A stretch of DNA of 64,000 nt from Ramlibacter alkalitolerans. Lineage in GTDB: Bacteria > Pseudomonadota > Gammaproteobacteria > Burkholderiales > Burkholderiaceae_C. The DNA lies in the NCBI RefSeq assembly GCF_016722765.1, contig NZ_JAEQND010000016.1, forward strand, positions 68,287-132,286, written 5' to 3'. Shown piece after piece: positions 50,005-57,949 of the stretch; within the stretch, counting starts at the first letter, position 1, and each line of letters opens with the position of its first letter. A program made the position numbers and the translations under genes. Below the pieces are notes generated by a model. That model saw only the letters and a program-made list of their open reading frames with translations, did not search any database and was not told the DNA's origin.

Positions 50005-51249
50005 ATGGGAAATCGACGCGCATTTCTGCAGGCCACCGCCGCGGCGGGCCTGGGCATCGCCGTGCCGGGGCTGGCGCAGGCACAGGCCGCGGGAGACACC
50101 TTCCGCATCGGGCTGATGGCCGTCAAGAGCGGGCCGCTGGCCTCCGGCGGCATCGACATGGAGCGCGCCCTGAACCTCTTCCTGGCCGAACGCGGCCAGA
50201 TGATGGCCGGCCGCAAGGTGCAGGTGTTCGCGGTGGACGCCGGCGGCAAGGCCCCCGAAGCGCGCGCCAAGGTCGCCGAGTTGTGCGAGGTGCAGAAGAT
50301 CCACGCGCTGCTCGGCCCGCAGACCGCCATCGAACTGATGGCGCTCGACGAGGTCACGCGTTCGCACCGGCTGCCGCTGGTCTCGACCGCGGCCGCCGAG
50401 GACGTCACGCAGCGCAAGGCCAACCCCTGGCTGGTGCGGCCGACCGCTTCCTCGGCCCAGACCTCGCACGTGCTGGCCGATTACTGCGCCAGGACGCTGA
50501 AGTACAAGCGCATGGCGCTGGTCGCCGACGACTTCCCCTACGGCCACGAGACGGCGGCCGGCTTCCAGCGCGTGTTCGAGGAGTCGGGCGGCCGCATCGT
50601 GCAGAAGATCTATTCGCCGCTGGTCACGCCGGACTACTCCGATGCGGTCGCCCAGTTGCGCAAGGTCGACGGCGTGTTCCTCGCCTTCGCCGGCTCCAAC
50701 GGGTTCCGCTTCATCCGCCAGTTCGCCGAAGCCGGCCTGCGCGGCAAGCTGCCGCTGGTGGGCAGCATGACCTCGCTCGACGAATCGGTGCTGCGCAACA
50801 TGGGCGACGAGGCGCTGGGCATCCACACCGCCTCCTGGTACAGCGCCGACCTCGCCACGCCGGCCAACGCGAAGTTCGCGCCCGACTTCCGCAAGGCGCA
50901 CGGCTACGACCCCGGCTTCTATGCCGCCGCCATGTACATCAGCGCGGAGGTGCTCGAATCCGCGCTCAAGTCCGCCGGCAGCGCGGCCTCCGACCCGCAG
51001 GCGCTGATGGCGGCGCTGCGCAAGGCGCACGCGCAGACCCTGCGCGGCGCGGTGCGCTTCGACGACTACGGCAACGCCGTCGGCGACGTGCACATCCGCC
51101 GCGTCGAGCGCAAGGAGGGCCGCCTGGTCAACGCGGTGGTGAAGACCTATCCCAACGTGAGCCAGTTCTGGACCCACAACGCGAAGCAGTTCCTGGCCAA
51201 TCCGGTGTACTCGCGCGAGTGGCCGCCGGCGCGCAACCTGGAAAGCTAG
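50005..51249 (+). CDS. Branched-chain-amino-acid-type ABC substrate-binding protein
   Basis: A 414-residue periplasmic binding protein of the LivJ/LivK class (periplasmic binding protein type 1 fold). The N-terminus NRRAFLQATAAAGLGIAVPGLAQA is a likely twin-arginine signal. FRIGLMAVKSGPLASGGIDMERALNLFLAE, HALLGPQTAIELMAL, RPTASSAQTSHVLADY and YAAAMYISAEVLESALKSAG are family-like. No permease or ATPase gene is next to it, so it is an orphan that may feed a transporter or a sensor encoded elsewhere. The ligand could be an amino acid, amide or aromatic acid. GAGAGGGA precedes the ATG. Confidence 0.9.
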   Translation: MGNRRAFLQATAAAGLGIAVPGLAQAQAAGDTFRIGLMAVKSGPLASGGIDMERALNLFLAERGQMMAGRKVQVFAVDAGGKAPEARAKVAELCEVQKIHALLGPQTAIELMALDEVTRSHRLPLVSTAAAEDVTQRKANPWLVRPTASSAQTSHVLADYCARTLKYKRMALVADDFPYGHETAAGFQRVFEESGGRIVQKIYSPLVTPDYSDAVAQLRKVDGVFLAFAGSNGFRFIRQFAEAGLRGKLPLVGSMTSLDESVLRNMGDEALGIHTASWYSADLATPANAKFAPDFRKAHGYDPGFYAAAMYISAEVLESALKSAGSAASDPQALMAALRKAHAQTLRGAVRFDDYGNAVGDVHIRRVERKEGRLVNAVVKTYPNVSQFWTHNAKQFLANPVYSREWPPARNLES

Positions 51250-51304
51250 GAAGCTGCTTCTGATTTGGCCATCGGCGGACCGATCCCGCCCGCGGAGAGC
51301 GCAC

Positions 51305-52984
51305 TTGAAAGTCCTGCACAAGATCCTGGTCGCGCCCGTGGTGGCGATGGCCTTCCTGCTGCTCGTGGGCGCCGTCGCGTATGGCGCGCTGCGCCAGCAG
51401 AACGCCGCGCTGGAGGACCTCGCCCGCACCCGGCTGCATACCTACGAGGTGAGCGCCGATGCGGCGCAGGAGGTGACCGCGGTGCACTCGAACGTGTACC
51501 GCCTCATCACCTGGCTGTCCGGGCTGAAGGAAGACCGCATCCGCCAGATCGTGGGCGAGCAGAAGCTGCGCATCGACGCGGTCGCCGGCAAGCTCGCGGC
51601 GCTGGTCGCGCAACCGGGGCTGACCGAGGCCGAGCGGCAGATCGCCAGCCAGGCGGCCGCCGAACTGGGCAAGTACCGCCAGTCGGTGGAATCCGCGATC
51701 GACCTGAGCGCCGGCGACACGCTCACCGGCGCCACCGCGATGCAGATGGCGGACAAGCAGTTCCAGGCGATGCAGAAGCACTTCGACGCCCTGGTGCAGC
51801 TGGAAAAGAAGCTGGCCGACGCCAGCTACGAGGCGGCGGCCGGCACCTCGCGCCTGGCCACGGGCACCATGCTGGCGATCACTGCGGCAGCCCTGCTCGC
51901 TTCGGCCGCGATCGCGTGGCTCATGAGCGGCGTCATCGTGCGGCCGCTGCGCACGGCCATCGCGTCTGCGGGCCGCATCGCGCAGGGCGACCTGAGCGAG
52001 ACGCTGCACACCGGCGGCAGCGACGAGACCGGCCAGCTGCTCGCGGCGCTGGCGGAAATGACGCAGCAGCTGCGCCGGCTGGTCGGCGAGGTGGCCCTCG
52101 GCGCCCGCGCGGTCTCGCAGACCAGCGCGCAGATCGCGCAGGGCAACCTCGACCTGTCGCAGCGCACCGAGGAACAGGCCAGCACGCTGGAAGAGACGGC
52201 CAGCTCGATCGAGGAGCTCACGGCCACGGTGAACCAGAACGCGGAGAACGCGCGGCAGGCGAGCCAGCTCGCGCTGGGCGCGTCGCAGATCGCGCGCCAG
52301 GGCGGCGAGGTGGTGGAACAGGTGGTGCGCACCATGAGCGGCATCTCCGCCGCCTCTGGCCGGATCGCCGACATCATCGGCGTGATCGACGGCATCGCCT
52401 TCCAGACCAACATCCTCGCGCTGAACGCCGCGGTGGAAGCGGCGCGCGCCGGCGAGCAGGGGCGCGGTTTCGCGGTGGTCGCCGCGGAAGTGCGCAACCT
52501 CGCCCAGCGCAGCGCCACGGCCGCCAAGGAGATCAAGGCGCTGATCGGCGACTCCGCCGGCCGCGTCGACGCCGGCGCGAAACTGGTCGACACCGCCGGC
52601 CGCACCATGCAGGACATCGTGCGGGCGGCCAAGGAAGTGAGCGACCTGGTGGCCGACATCGCGGCGGCGAGCGAGGAACAGGGCGCGGGCATCCGGCAGG
52701 TCAACATCGCGATCGCGCAGATGGACGGCGTGGTGCAGCAGAACGCCGCGCTCGTCGAGGAAGGCGCCGCGGCCACCGAGTCGATGAAGGCGCAGGCCTG
52801 CACGCTGTCGCAGTCGGTGGCCCGCTTCAAGCTGGAGGAAGGCGAGGCTGGCGCTGCGGACGGGGACCCGCAGCCGGCGAGGATCCGGCTGCGCCTGCGC
52901 AGCGCAGCGCCGGCGACCGCGTCCGCGGGTGAACACCCGCAAGCGTCCGTGACCGACAGCGGGGATCGCTGGCAGACATCCTGA
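51305..52984 (+). CDS. Methyl-accepting chemotaxis protein
   Basis: A 559-residue transmembrane chemoreceptor. TM1 (about residues 8-28), a four-helix periplasmic sensor (to about 185), TM2 (ATGTMLAITAAALLASAAIAWLMSG), HAMP, then the cytoplasmic signalling coiled coil. The hairpin tip IIGVIDGIAFQTNILALNAAVEAARAGEQGRGFAVVAAEVRNLAQRSA is fully conserved. No C-terminal NWETF-like tether is seen. The start is a TTG with GGAGA upstream. It follows the binding-protein gene by 55 bases, and the ParA-like gene follows after 118. Confidence 0.93.
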   Translation: MKVLHKILVAPVVAMAFLLLVGAVAYGALRQQNAALEDLARTRLHTYEVSADAAQEVTAVHSNVYRLITWLSGLKEDRIRQIVGEQKLRIDAVAGKLAALVAQPGLTEAERQIASQAAAELGKYRQSVESAIDLSAGDTLTGATAMQMADKQFQAMQKHFDALVQLEKKLADASYEAAAGTSRLATGTMLAITAAALLASAAIAWLMSGVIVRPLRTAIASAGRIAQGDLSETLHTGGSDETGQLLAALAEMTQQLRRLVGEVALGARAVSQTSAQIAQGNLDLSQRTEEQASTLEETASSIEELTATVNQNAENARQASQLALGASQIARQGGEVVEQVVRTMSGISAASGRIADIIGVIDGIAFQTNILALNAAVEAARAGEQGRGFAVVAAEVRNLAQRSATAAKEIKALIGDSAGRVDAGAKLVDTAGRTMQDIVRAAKEVSDLVADIAAASEEQGAGIRQVNIAIAQMDGVVQQNAALVEEGAAATESMKAQACTLSQSVARFKLEEGEAGAADGDPQPARIRLRLRSAAPATASAGEHPQASVTDSGDRWQTS

Positions 52985-53102
52985 AACAGCCGCGCGGTGA
53001 ACGGCGCGCGCGGCCGGATCGGCGGAGTGCGCGGTTTCCGCGCTGAAGAGCACCATTCCCCGAGGCGGGCCCCGAGCGGCCACGCACGACAAGGGAGGCC
53101 CG

Positions 53103-53840
53103 ATGCCGGTGGTGGCAGTGGTGAACCGCAAGGGCGGCAGCGGCAAGAGCACTTTCGCCGCGCACGTCGCAGCCTGGTGCGCACGCCAGAAGCTCTCGGT
53201 GATGCTGGGCGACGTCGACCGCCAGCAATCGAGCCGCGGCTGGCTGCGGCGCCGCGATCCGGCCCTGCCCGGCATCGCGCCCTGGGTGGTGGACCAGAAG
53301 AACGTGTTGCGCGTGCCCTCCGGCATCACGCACGTCGTGCTCGACACGCCCGGCGGGCTGCAGGGCTTCGAGCTCGCGCGGATCGTGATGTTCGCCGATG
53401 CGATCGTGGTGCCGGTCTGCCCCTCCGTGTTCGACCGCGAATCCGCCGCGGCCTGCCTCGACGAACTCAAGACGCTCCCGCGCGTGGCCAAGGGCCAGTG
53501 CCGCGTGGCGACCGTGGGCATGCGGGTGGACGGCCGCACCCATGCGGCCGGCGTGCTGCGCGCGTGGGCCGGCGAGCAGGACGTGGAGATGATCGGCATG
53601 CTGCGCGAGACGCAGCTTTACGTGAAGAGCCTGGAGCGCGGCCTGACCTTGTTCGATGTCGCGCCCACCCAGGTGGCGACCGACCTCGCGCAGTGGGAGC
53701 CTGTCCTGCAGTGGCTGCGGCCGGTGCTGCTGCCGGTGCCGGTCGTTGCGGAGGTGCGGCGGGAACCCATCCTGCCGGTGCGCAGGGCGTCGGTGCTGGG
53801 CGCGCGGCCGCTGCATCCGGGGCAGGGGCTGTGTTCGTAG
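53103..53840 (+). CDS. ParA family ATPase
   Basis: A 245-residue P-loop ATPase of the ParA/MinD superfamily. The deviant Walker A is NRKGGSGKSTFAAH with both lysines; switch I is in GDVDRQQSSRGW and Walker B in VVLDTPGGLQGFEL. It lacks an N-terminal DNA-binding extension, as in ParA-like proteins that position protein cargoes. Placed after a chemoreceptor gene, it may help position chemoreceptors, as ParC does in other bacteria, but this is inference. The stop TAG is contributed by the family A repeat that begins at 53836. Confidence 0.88.
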   Translation: MPVVAVVNRKGGSGKSTFAAHVAAWCARQKLSVMLGDVDRQQSSRGWLRRRDPALPGIAPWVVDQKNVLRVPSGITHVVLDTPGGLQGFELARIVMFADAIVVPVCPSVFDRESAAACLDELKTLPRVAKGQCRVATVGMRVDGRTHAAGVLRAWAGEQDVEMIGMLRETQLYVKSLERGLTLFDVAPTQVATDLAQWEPVLQWLRPVLLPVPVVAEVRREPILPVRRASVLGARPLHPGQGLCS

Positions 53841-53929
53841 GCTGGCGGTGAGCCGCGAAGCGCGCGAACCCAGGCTGTCGCACGGAGAAACGCTGGGGTT
53901 CGGCCTGCGGCGCTCACCACCAGCCTACG
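53836..53929. repeat. Palindromic intergenic repeat, family A, copy 4
   Basis: A 94-base element: left arm CGTAGGCTGGCGGTGAGCCG, right arm ending CACCACCAGCCTACG, with inner CCCAGGCTG / CGCTGGGGTT segments. It begins inside the last codons of the ParA-like gene. Followed after 72 bases by copy 5, nearly the same. Confidence 0.85.
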
Positions 53930-54001
53930 CCAGCAGGCTGCGGAGCAGAGGCTGTGCAGGCGGGGTGATCGCGCACGCCGATGGCGGGGAGACGCGGTTT
54001 T

Positions 54002-54098
54002 CGTAGGCTGGCGGTGAGCCGCGAAGCGCGAACCCCAGCGATGCGACCGCACGGAGAAACGCCGGGGTTCGGCCTGCGGCGCTCACCACCAGCCTACG
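54002..54098. repeat. Palindromic intergenic repeat, family A, copy 5
   Basis: A 97-base element in the same orientation as copy 4, with the same right-arm variant (CACCACCAGCCTACG) and the same internal GCACGGAGAAACG segment, so these two share a recent common origin. It ends 17 bases before the SirB1-like gene stop. Confidence 0.85.
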
Positions 54099-54114
54099 CC
54101 AGCAGATCCGGGAC

Positions 54115-54969
54115 CTACTGCTTCGCCCGCCGCAGATCCGCCACCCGCTCCGCGATCGCATCGATGTCGAGCGCATCCTGCGCGTGCACCAGGTACGTTT
54201 CGAGATCGCCGACCGCCAGCTCCGTGTGGCCCTGTTCCGCGTGCGCGATGCCGCGGTCGCGGTACTCGGCCCAGGCGTCGGGCAGCAGCACGAGCAGCCG
54301 GTTCTGCACGGCGATCAGCCGCTGCCAGTCTTCCTGCGCGCGGTGGATTTCCTTCAGGTTGCGCAGCATGCGCGCGATGATGTCGCGCGGCGGCGCGGCC
54401 TGCAGGTACAGGCCCAAGGGCACTTCGAATTCGTCGACCAGGCCGCTGCGGCGCTTGTACGGCTCGAGTCGTTCGGACAGTTCCTCGCGCGAGAGCGACT
54501 GGCCGCTGAACGGGTCGATCACGACCTGCCCCTTGGGCAGGTTCACCTTGACCATGAAATGCCCAGGGAAGCACACGCCGCGCGCATGCAGCCCGATGCC
54601 TTGCGCCAGCTCGATCCACAGCACCGCCAGCGAGATCTGGATGCCGCGGCGCGTGCGCAGCACCACGTTCAGGTAGCTGTTGTCCGGGTCGCAGTAGTCG
54701 TTGACGTTGCCGCCGAAGCTCAGGTCGCGGAAGAAGAACTGGTTGAGCGTGCGCAGCCGCTGCAGCGCCGCGGCGTCGGCCGGGATGCGGCGCTTCAGCC
54801 GCGCGAGCAGCTGGTCGACATCGCCGAGCACCGTCTGCAGGTCGAGGTCGGGGTATTCGTCCTGCGCGAGGCTTGCCGCTGCCTCGAGCAGCGGGAAGTG
54901 TTCATCGCTTTGCACCAGCGTCCGGAAGTAATCCAGCGGCGTGGGCGCAGTGATGGGCAGCGACGTCAT
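54115..54969 (-). CDS. SirB1 family protein (transglutaminase-like with TPR)
   Basis: A 284-residue protein. The SirB1/transglutaminase-like core includes LNQFFFRDLSFGGNVNDYCDPDNSYLNVVLRTRRGIQISLAVLWIELAQGIGLHARGVCFPGHFMVKV, which holds a possible His residue in FPGHFMV. The C-terminal part has TPR-like helices (AVQNRLLVLLPDAWAEYRDRGIAHAEQGHTELAVGDLETYLVHAQDA). Function is unknown; the transglutaminase-like family is not shown to be active here. Single gene, followed by repeats. Confidence 0.9.
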   Translation of the reverse strand: MTSLPITAPTPLDYFRTLVQSDEHFPLLEAAASLAQDEYPDLDLQTVLGDVDQLLARLKRRIPADAAALQRLRTLNQFFFRDLSFGGNVNDYCDPDNSYLNVVLRTRRGIQISLAVLWIELAQGIGLHARGVCFPGHFMVKVNLPKGQVVIDPFSGQSLSREELSERLEPYKRRSGLVDEFEVPLGLYLQAAPPRDIIARMLRNLKEIHRAQEDWQRLIAVQNRLLVLLPDAWAEYRDRGIAHAEQGHTELAVGDLETYLVHAQDALDIDAIAERVADLRRAKQ

Positions 54970-55036
54970 GGTAAGTCGTTGTAATGGACGGGCCAGGGGG
55001 CGTCAAGCGGGAGCGGCTCTATGGTGCGCCGCTTGC

Positions 55037-56602
55037 TCAGTGCGTGACAAATTGACGCAGCTTCAGGCCGGCCGCCAGCAGTGCTCCGAAATAGAGAGCA
55101 CCGGCGCCCGCGACCAGAACGGCCAGCATCCCCGCGCGCTTGAAGGGCTCGGTGCGCCATGCGACCCACGGGAAATGCTGGTTGGCCCACATCAGGAAGA
55201 TCGCGAGCAGCGCGCTGCCGGCCAGCACCTGCAGCGCGAACACCCCCCAGCCCGGGCTCGGCTTGTACCTGCCGCGCCGCAGCAGCCCGACCAGCAGCGA
55301 CCCCGCGTTGACCAGGGCACCGAGGCCGATCGACAACGCGAGTCCTGCGTGCTTGAGCCATGGCACCAGCGCCACGTTCAGCAACTGCGTGACGATCAGC
55401 GCCGCGACCGCGATGCGCATCGGCGTCTTCATGTCGTGGCTGGCGTAGTAGCCGGGTGCCAGCACCTTGATCGCCACCAGGCCCAGCAGCCCGGTGCCGT
55501 AGCCGGCCAAGGCCAGCGCGACCTGCCCCACGTCGCTGTCCTTGAACGCGCCATAGTGGAACAGGGTGGCCACCAGCGGCGCCGAGAAGACCAGCAGCGC
55601 GATGGAACTGGGAATGGCGAGCAGCACGACCAGGCGCAGGCCCCAGTCGAGCATCGCGGAGTAGCGCACCTCGTCGCCGCCGGCGCGCGCCGCGGCGAGC
55701 TGCGGCATCAGCACCACGCCCAACGCGACGCCCAGCATCGCGGTCGGGAACTCCATCAGCCGGTCCGCGTTGTTCAGCCAGCTCACGCTGCCGGCGGGCA
55801 AGTAGGAAGCGATCTGCGTGTTGATCAGGAGCGAGATCTGGGCCACGCTCACGCCCAGCAGCGCGGGCAGCATGAGCCGCAGCACCTCACGGGTGGCCGG
55901 ATCGCGCCAGGATTCTCGGATCGCAGCGAAGGCCAGCCCCACCCGCGGCCACATGCCGATGCGCCGCAACGCCGGGATCTGGATCGCCAGTTGCAGCACG
56001 CCGCCCAGCATGACGCCGATCGCCTGCGAATAGATCGGCTCGATGCCGAGGCGGCGAAACAGCGGCGCGGCCACGGTGATGGAGGCGATCATCGACAGGT
56101 TCAGGAGCACCGGCGAGGCGGCCGGCACGGCGAAGCGCTTCCAGGTGTTCAGGATGCCGCCCGCCAGCGCGACCAGCGACATGAAGCCGATGTACGGGAA
56201 CATCCAGCGCGTCATGAGCACGGCGGCGTCGTAGGCGTACGGCTCCTTGCGCAGCCCGCTGGCCAGCGCCCAGACCATCACCGGCGCGCCGATCACCCCC
56301 AGGATGCACAGCAGCACCAGCGTCCACAGCAGCACGGTGGAGACGTGATCGACCATCCGCTTGGCGCCGGCCTCCCCCTCCCTGGTGCGGCATGCGGCCA
56401 GCACCGGCACGAAGGCCTGGCTGAAGGCGCCCTCGCCGAAGATGCGGCGGAACAGGTTGGGGATGCGGAAGGCGACGTAGAAGGCGTCGGTGAGCGCGCT
56501 CACGCCGAAGAAGGCCACGAACAGCATGTCCCGGACCAGGCCGGTGATGCGCGAGGCGAGGGTCAGGGCGGAGACGGTGGAGGCGGCTTTGAACAGGCTC
56601 AC
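55037..56602 (-). CDS. murJ: Lipid II flippase MurJ
   Basis: A 521-residue MOP-superfamily membrane protein with about fourteen helices that flips lipid II across the inner membrane for peptidoglycan synthesis. LFKAASTVSALTLASRITGLVRDMLFVAFFG, FRIPNLFRRIFGEGAFSQAFVPVL and LLINTQIASYLPAGSVSWLNNADRLMEFPTAMLGVALGVVLMPQLA are diagnostic. The start is a GTG at 56602 that begins family similarity. It is divergent from rpsT with a 118-base gap, as is usual in Betaproteobacteria. Confidence 0.96.
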   Translation of the reverse strand: MSLFKAASTVSALTLASRITGLVRDMLFVAFFGVSALTDAFYVAFRIPNLFRRIFGEGAFSQAFVPVLAACRTREGEAGAKRMVDHVSTVLLWTLVLLCILGVIGAPVMVWALASGLRKEPYAYDAAVLMTRWMFPYIGFMSLVALAGGILNTWKRFAVPAASPVLLNLSMIASITVAAPLFRRLGIEPIYSQAIGVMLGGVLQLAIQIPALRRIGMWPRVGLAFAAIRESWRDPATREVLRLMLPALLGVSVAQISLLINTQIASYLPAGSVSWLNNADRLMEFPTAMLGVALGVVLMPQLAAARAGGDEVRYSAMLDWGLRLVVLLAIPSSIALLVFSAPLVATLFHYGAFKDSDVGQVALALAGYGTGLLGLVAIKVLAPGYYASHDMKTPMRIAVAALIVTQLLNVALVPWLKHAGLALSIGLGALVNAGSLLVGLLRRGRYKPSPGWGVFALQVLAGSALLAIFLMWANQHFPWVAWRTEPFKRAGMLAVLVAGAGALYFGALLAAGLKLRQFVTH

Positions 56603-56669
56603 CGCCGCGAGTGTAGCCCTGGGGTCCGGCCCCGGGTTCCCGCGGCTGGCCGAGGGCCATGGTACGGGC

Positions 56670-56675
56670 TATAAT
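56670..56675 (+). promoter_or_regulatory. Consensus -10 box of the rpsT promoter
   Basis: A perfect TATAAT, 45 bases before the rpsT ATG, in an otherwise GC-rich gap. The region 17 bases upstream reads TGGCCG, a weak -35. The perfect -10 fits a highly expressed ribosomal gene. Confidence 0.65.
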
Positions 56676-56720
56676 GGTGGGCTTTGCTGGCATCATCCTC
56701 AGACACGAAGGAATTACTCC

Positions 56721-57029
56721 ATGGCTTCCGCAAAACCCAAGAAGAAGAACCCGCGCCTGGCGTCGGGGCGCAAGCGCGCCCGCCAGGACGTCAAGCTCAA
56801 CGCCGCGAACACCTCGCTGCGCTCCAAATACCGTACCGCGGTGAAGAACGTCGAGAAGGCGGTCGTCGCGGGTGACAAGGCCAAGGCGACCGAACTGTTC
56901 GCCAAGGCCCAAGCGATCGTGGACACGGTGGCCGACAAGGGCATCTTCCACAAGAACAAGGCCGCGCGCGACAAGAGCCGCCTGTCCGCCAAGGTCAAGG
57001 CCCTCCAGGCCGCAACCCCCGCCGCCTGA
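56721..57029 (+). CDS. rpsT: 30S ribosomal protein S20
   Basis: A 102-residue, helical, basic ribosomal protein of the small subunit. KPKKKNPRLASGRKRARQDVKLNAANTSLRSKYRTAVKNVEKAVVAGDKAKATELFAKAQAIVDTVADKGIFHKNKAARDKSRLSAKVKAL matches S20 all along its length. The longer open frame upstream lacks similarity; MASAKPKK is the start, with AAGGA upstream. A TATAAT promoter box and a terminator frame it as a single-gene unit. Confidence 0.97.
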   Translation: MASAKPKKKNPRLASGRKRARQDVKLNAANTSLRSKYRTAVKNVEKAVVAGDKAKATELFAKAQAIVDTVADKGIFHKNKAARDKSRLSAKVKALQAATPAA

Positions 57030-57107
57030 CGCCCCAGCGTCAGGTCAGCCCGTGAGCCGCCAGGCCCACGCCGTTTGATCCGGGTGCGCTGCCAGCAAAG
57101 CAAAACG

Positions 57108-57132
57108 AAAAACCGCCTTCGGGCGGTTTTTT
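57108..57132 (+). terminator. Rho-independent terminator of rpsT
   Basis: Stem AAAACCGCC / GGCGGTTTT with the stable TTCG loop and a run of six T, 79 bases after the rpsT stop. Textbook intrinsic terminator. Confidence 0.92.
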
Positions 57133-57168
57133 CATGGGCCGTCGGCCGCCACAGCAAGCGTTTTTTAG

Positions 57169-57275
57169 CGCAGAAGCCGCAAAAGTAACGCAAAAGCCGC
57201 AAAAGGGATTCGAAGGGGCATCTCCATTCGTGAAATCCCTTTCGCGGTTTTTGCGTAACCTTTGCGGCTTCTGCG
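57169..57275. repeat. Palindromic intergenic repeat, family B, copy 4
   Basis: A 107-base inverted repeat, CGCAGAAGCCGCAAAAG at the left and CCTTTGCGGCTTCTGCG at the right, with second inner arms CGCAAAAGCCGCAAAAGGGATT / AATCCCTTTCGCGG (one arm mismatch) around the centre. It is between rpsT and DUF3579, which converge. It lacks the outer GTTGTCC arms of the other copies and is followed directly by a short tandem repeat. Confidence 0.82.
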
Positions 57276-57277
57276 TT

Positions 57278-57309
57278 CCTGCATTCCTGCATTCCTGCAT
57301 TCCTGCATC
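57278..57309. repeat. Octanucleotide tandem repeat, four copies
   Basis: CCTGCATT repeated three times exactly, with a fourth copy CCTGCATC. It adjoins the right arm of family B copy 4. Such short repeats can change length by slippage; here it is intergenic, 38 bases from the DUF3579 stop. Confidence 0.85.
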
Positions 57310-57346
57310 CGTCTTGGATCCGGCCAAGCGCGGTCGCGCGCCCAGG

Positions 57347-57670
57347 CTACGCCGTGCGCCGCTCTTCCCGCACGGGGGGCGCCCCTTCGCTGATCTTCAG
57401 CTCGTTGTCCTTGGCGAAGTTCATGACGAAGTCCCAGGCCATGGGCTCGTAGTCGCGCAGGGCCCGGTTGACGATCACGCACTTCACGCCTTCGATCACC
57501 GTCGGGATGCACCAGGGCGAATAGTTCAGGTGGCTGCCGGGCTGGGCGCCGCCGGGGCGGAAGGAACTCATCACTCCGGCGAGCCGCTCCGCCCAGTCGC
57601 TGGGGCGGAACGTCCGTCCTTCCCGGGTCACGCCCTGGATGAACACTTCGTCGGCGATCTTCAGAACCAT
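57347..57670 (-). CDS. DUF3579 family protein
   Basis: A 107-residue cytoplasmic protein of a betaproteobacterial family of unknown function. FIQGVTREGRTFRPSDWAERLAGVMSSF, the S-P-W-x-x-P block in LNYSPWCIPTVIEGVKCVIVNRAL and the YEPMAWDFVMNFAKDNELK end are typical. The start is probably MVLKIADEV; an in-frame ATG five codons upstream (57685) is possible. It lies on the other side of a palindrome from argD, as often seen in this order. Confidence 0.9.
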   Translation of the reverse strand: MVLKIADEVFIQGVTREGRTFRPSDWAERLAGVMSSFRPGGAQPGSHLNYSPWCIPTVIEGVKCVIVNRALRDYEPMAWDFVMNFAKDNELKISEGAPPVREERRTA

Positions 57671-57734
57671 GGGTGGATTTCGCATGCGTCGGGCCGTGCA
57701 GCCGGTGGGTCTGCTGCACCGCACAAGTATTATA

Positions 57735-57746
57735 TCTTATATAAGA
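57735..57746. promoter_or_regulatory. Perfect AT-rich palindrome between DUF3579 and argD
   Basis: TCTTATATAAGA is a perfect 12-base palindrome in a patch of strongly AT-rich sequence (57727-57747), which is striking in this genome. It lies in the 279-base gap between divergent genes, 64 bases upstream of DUF3579 and about 200 before argD. It could be the binding site of a dimeric regulator or a -10 region used in both directions. Confidence 0.5.
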
Positions 57747-57949
57747 GTTGAGGCCGCGATTGGACCCCGCGGACCTGTCACCGGGCTGTCTCGGCGGACG
57801 CATCGCAGCGATGCGGAATTCTCAACCCAAAGCCCCGCGGCCGTGTGCCTACAATCGTGCTCCAACGGCTCACATCGGTGACCCCGGCAGGCAAGCCTGG
57901 CGGGACCCGCACGTTGAGCCGCTTTCGTTTGGAGAACAGGAAAACGCCC

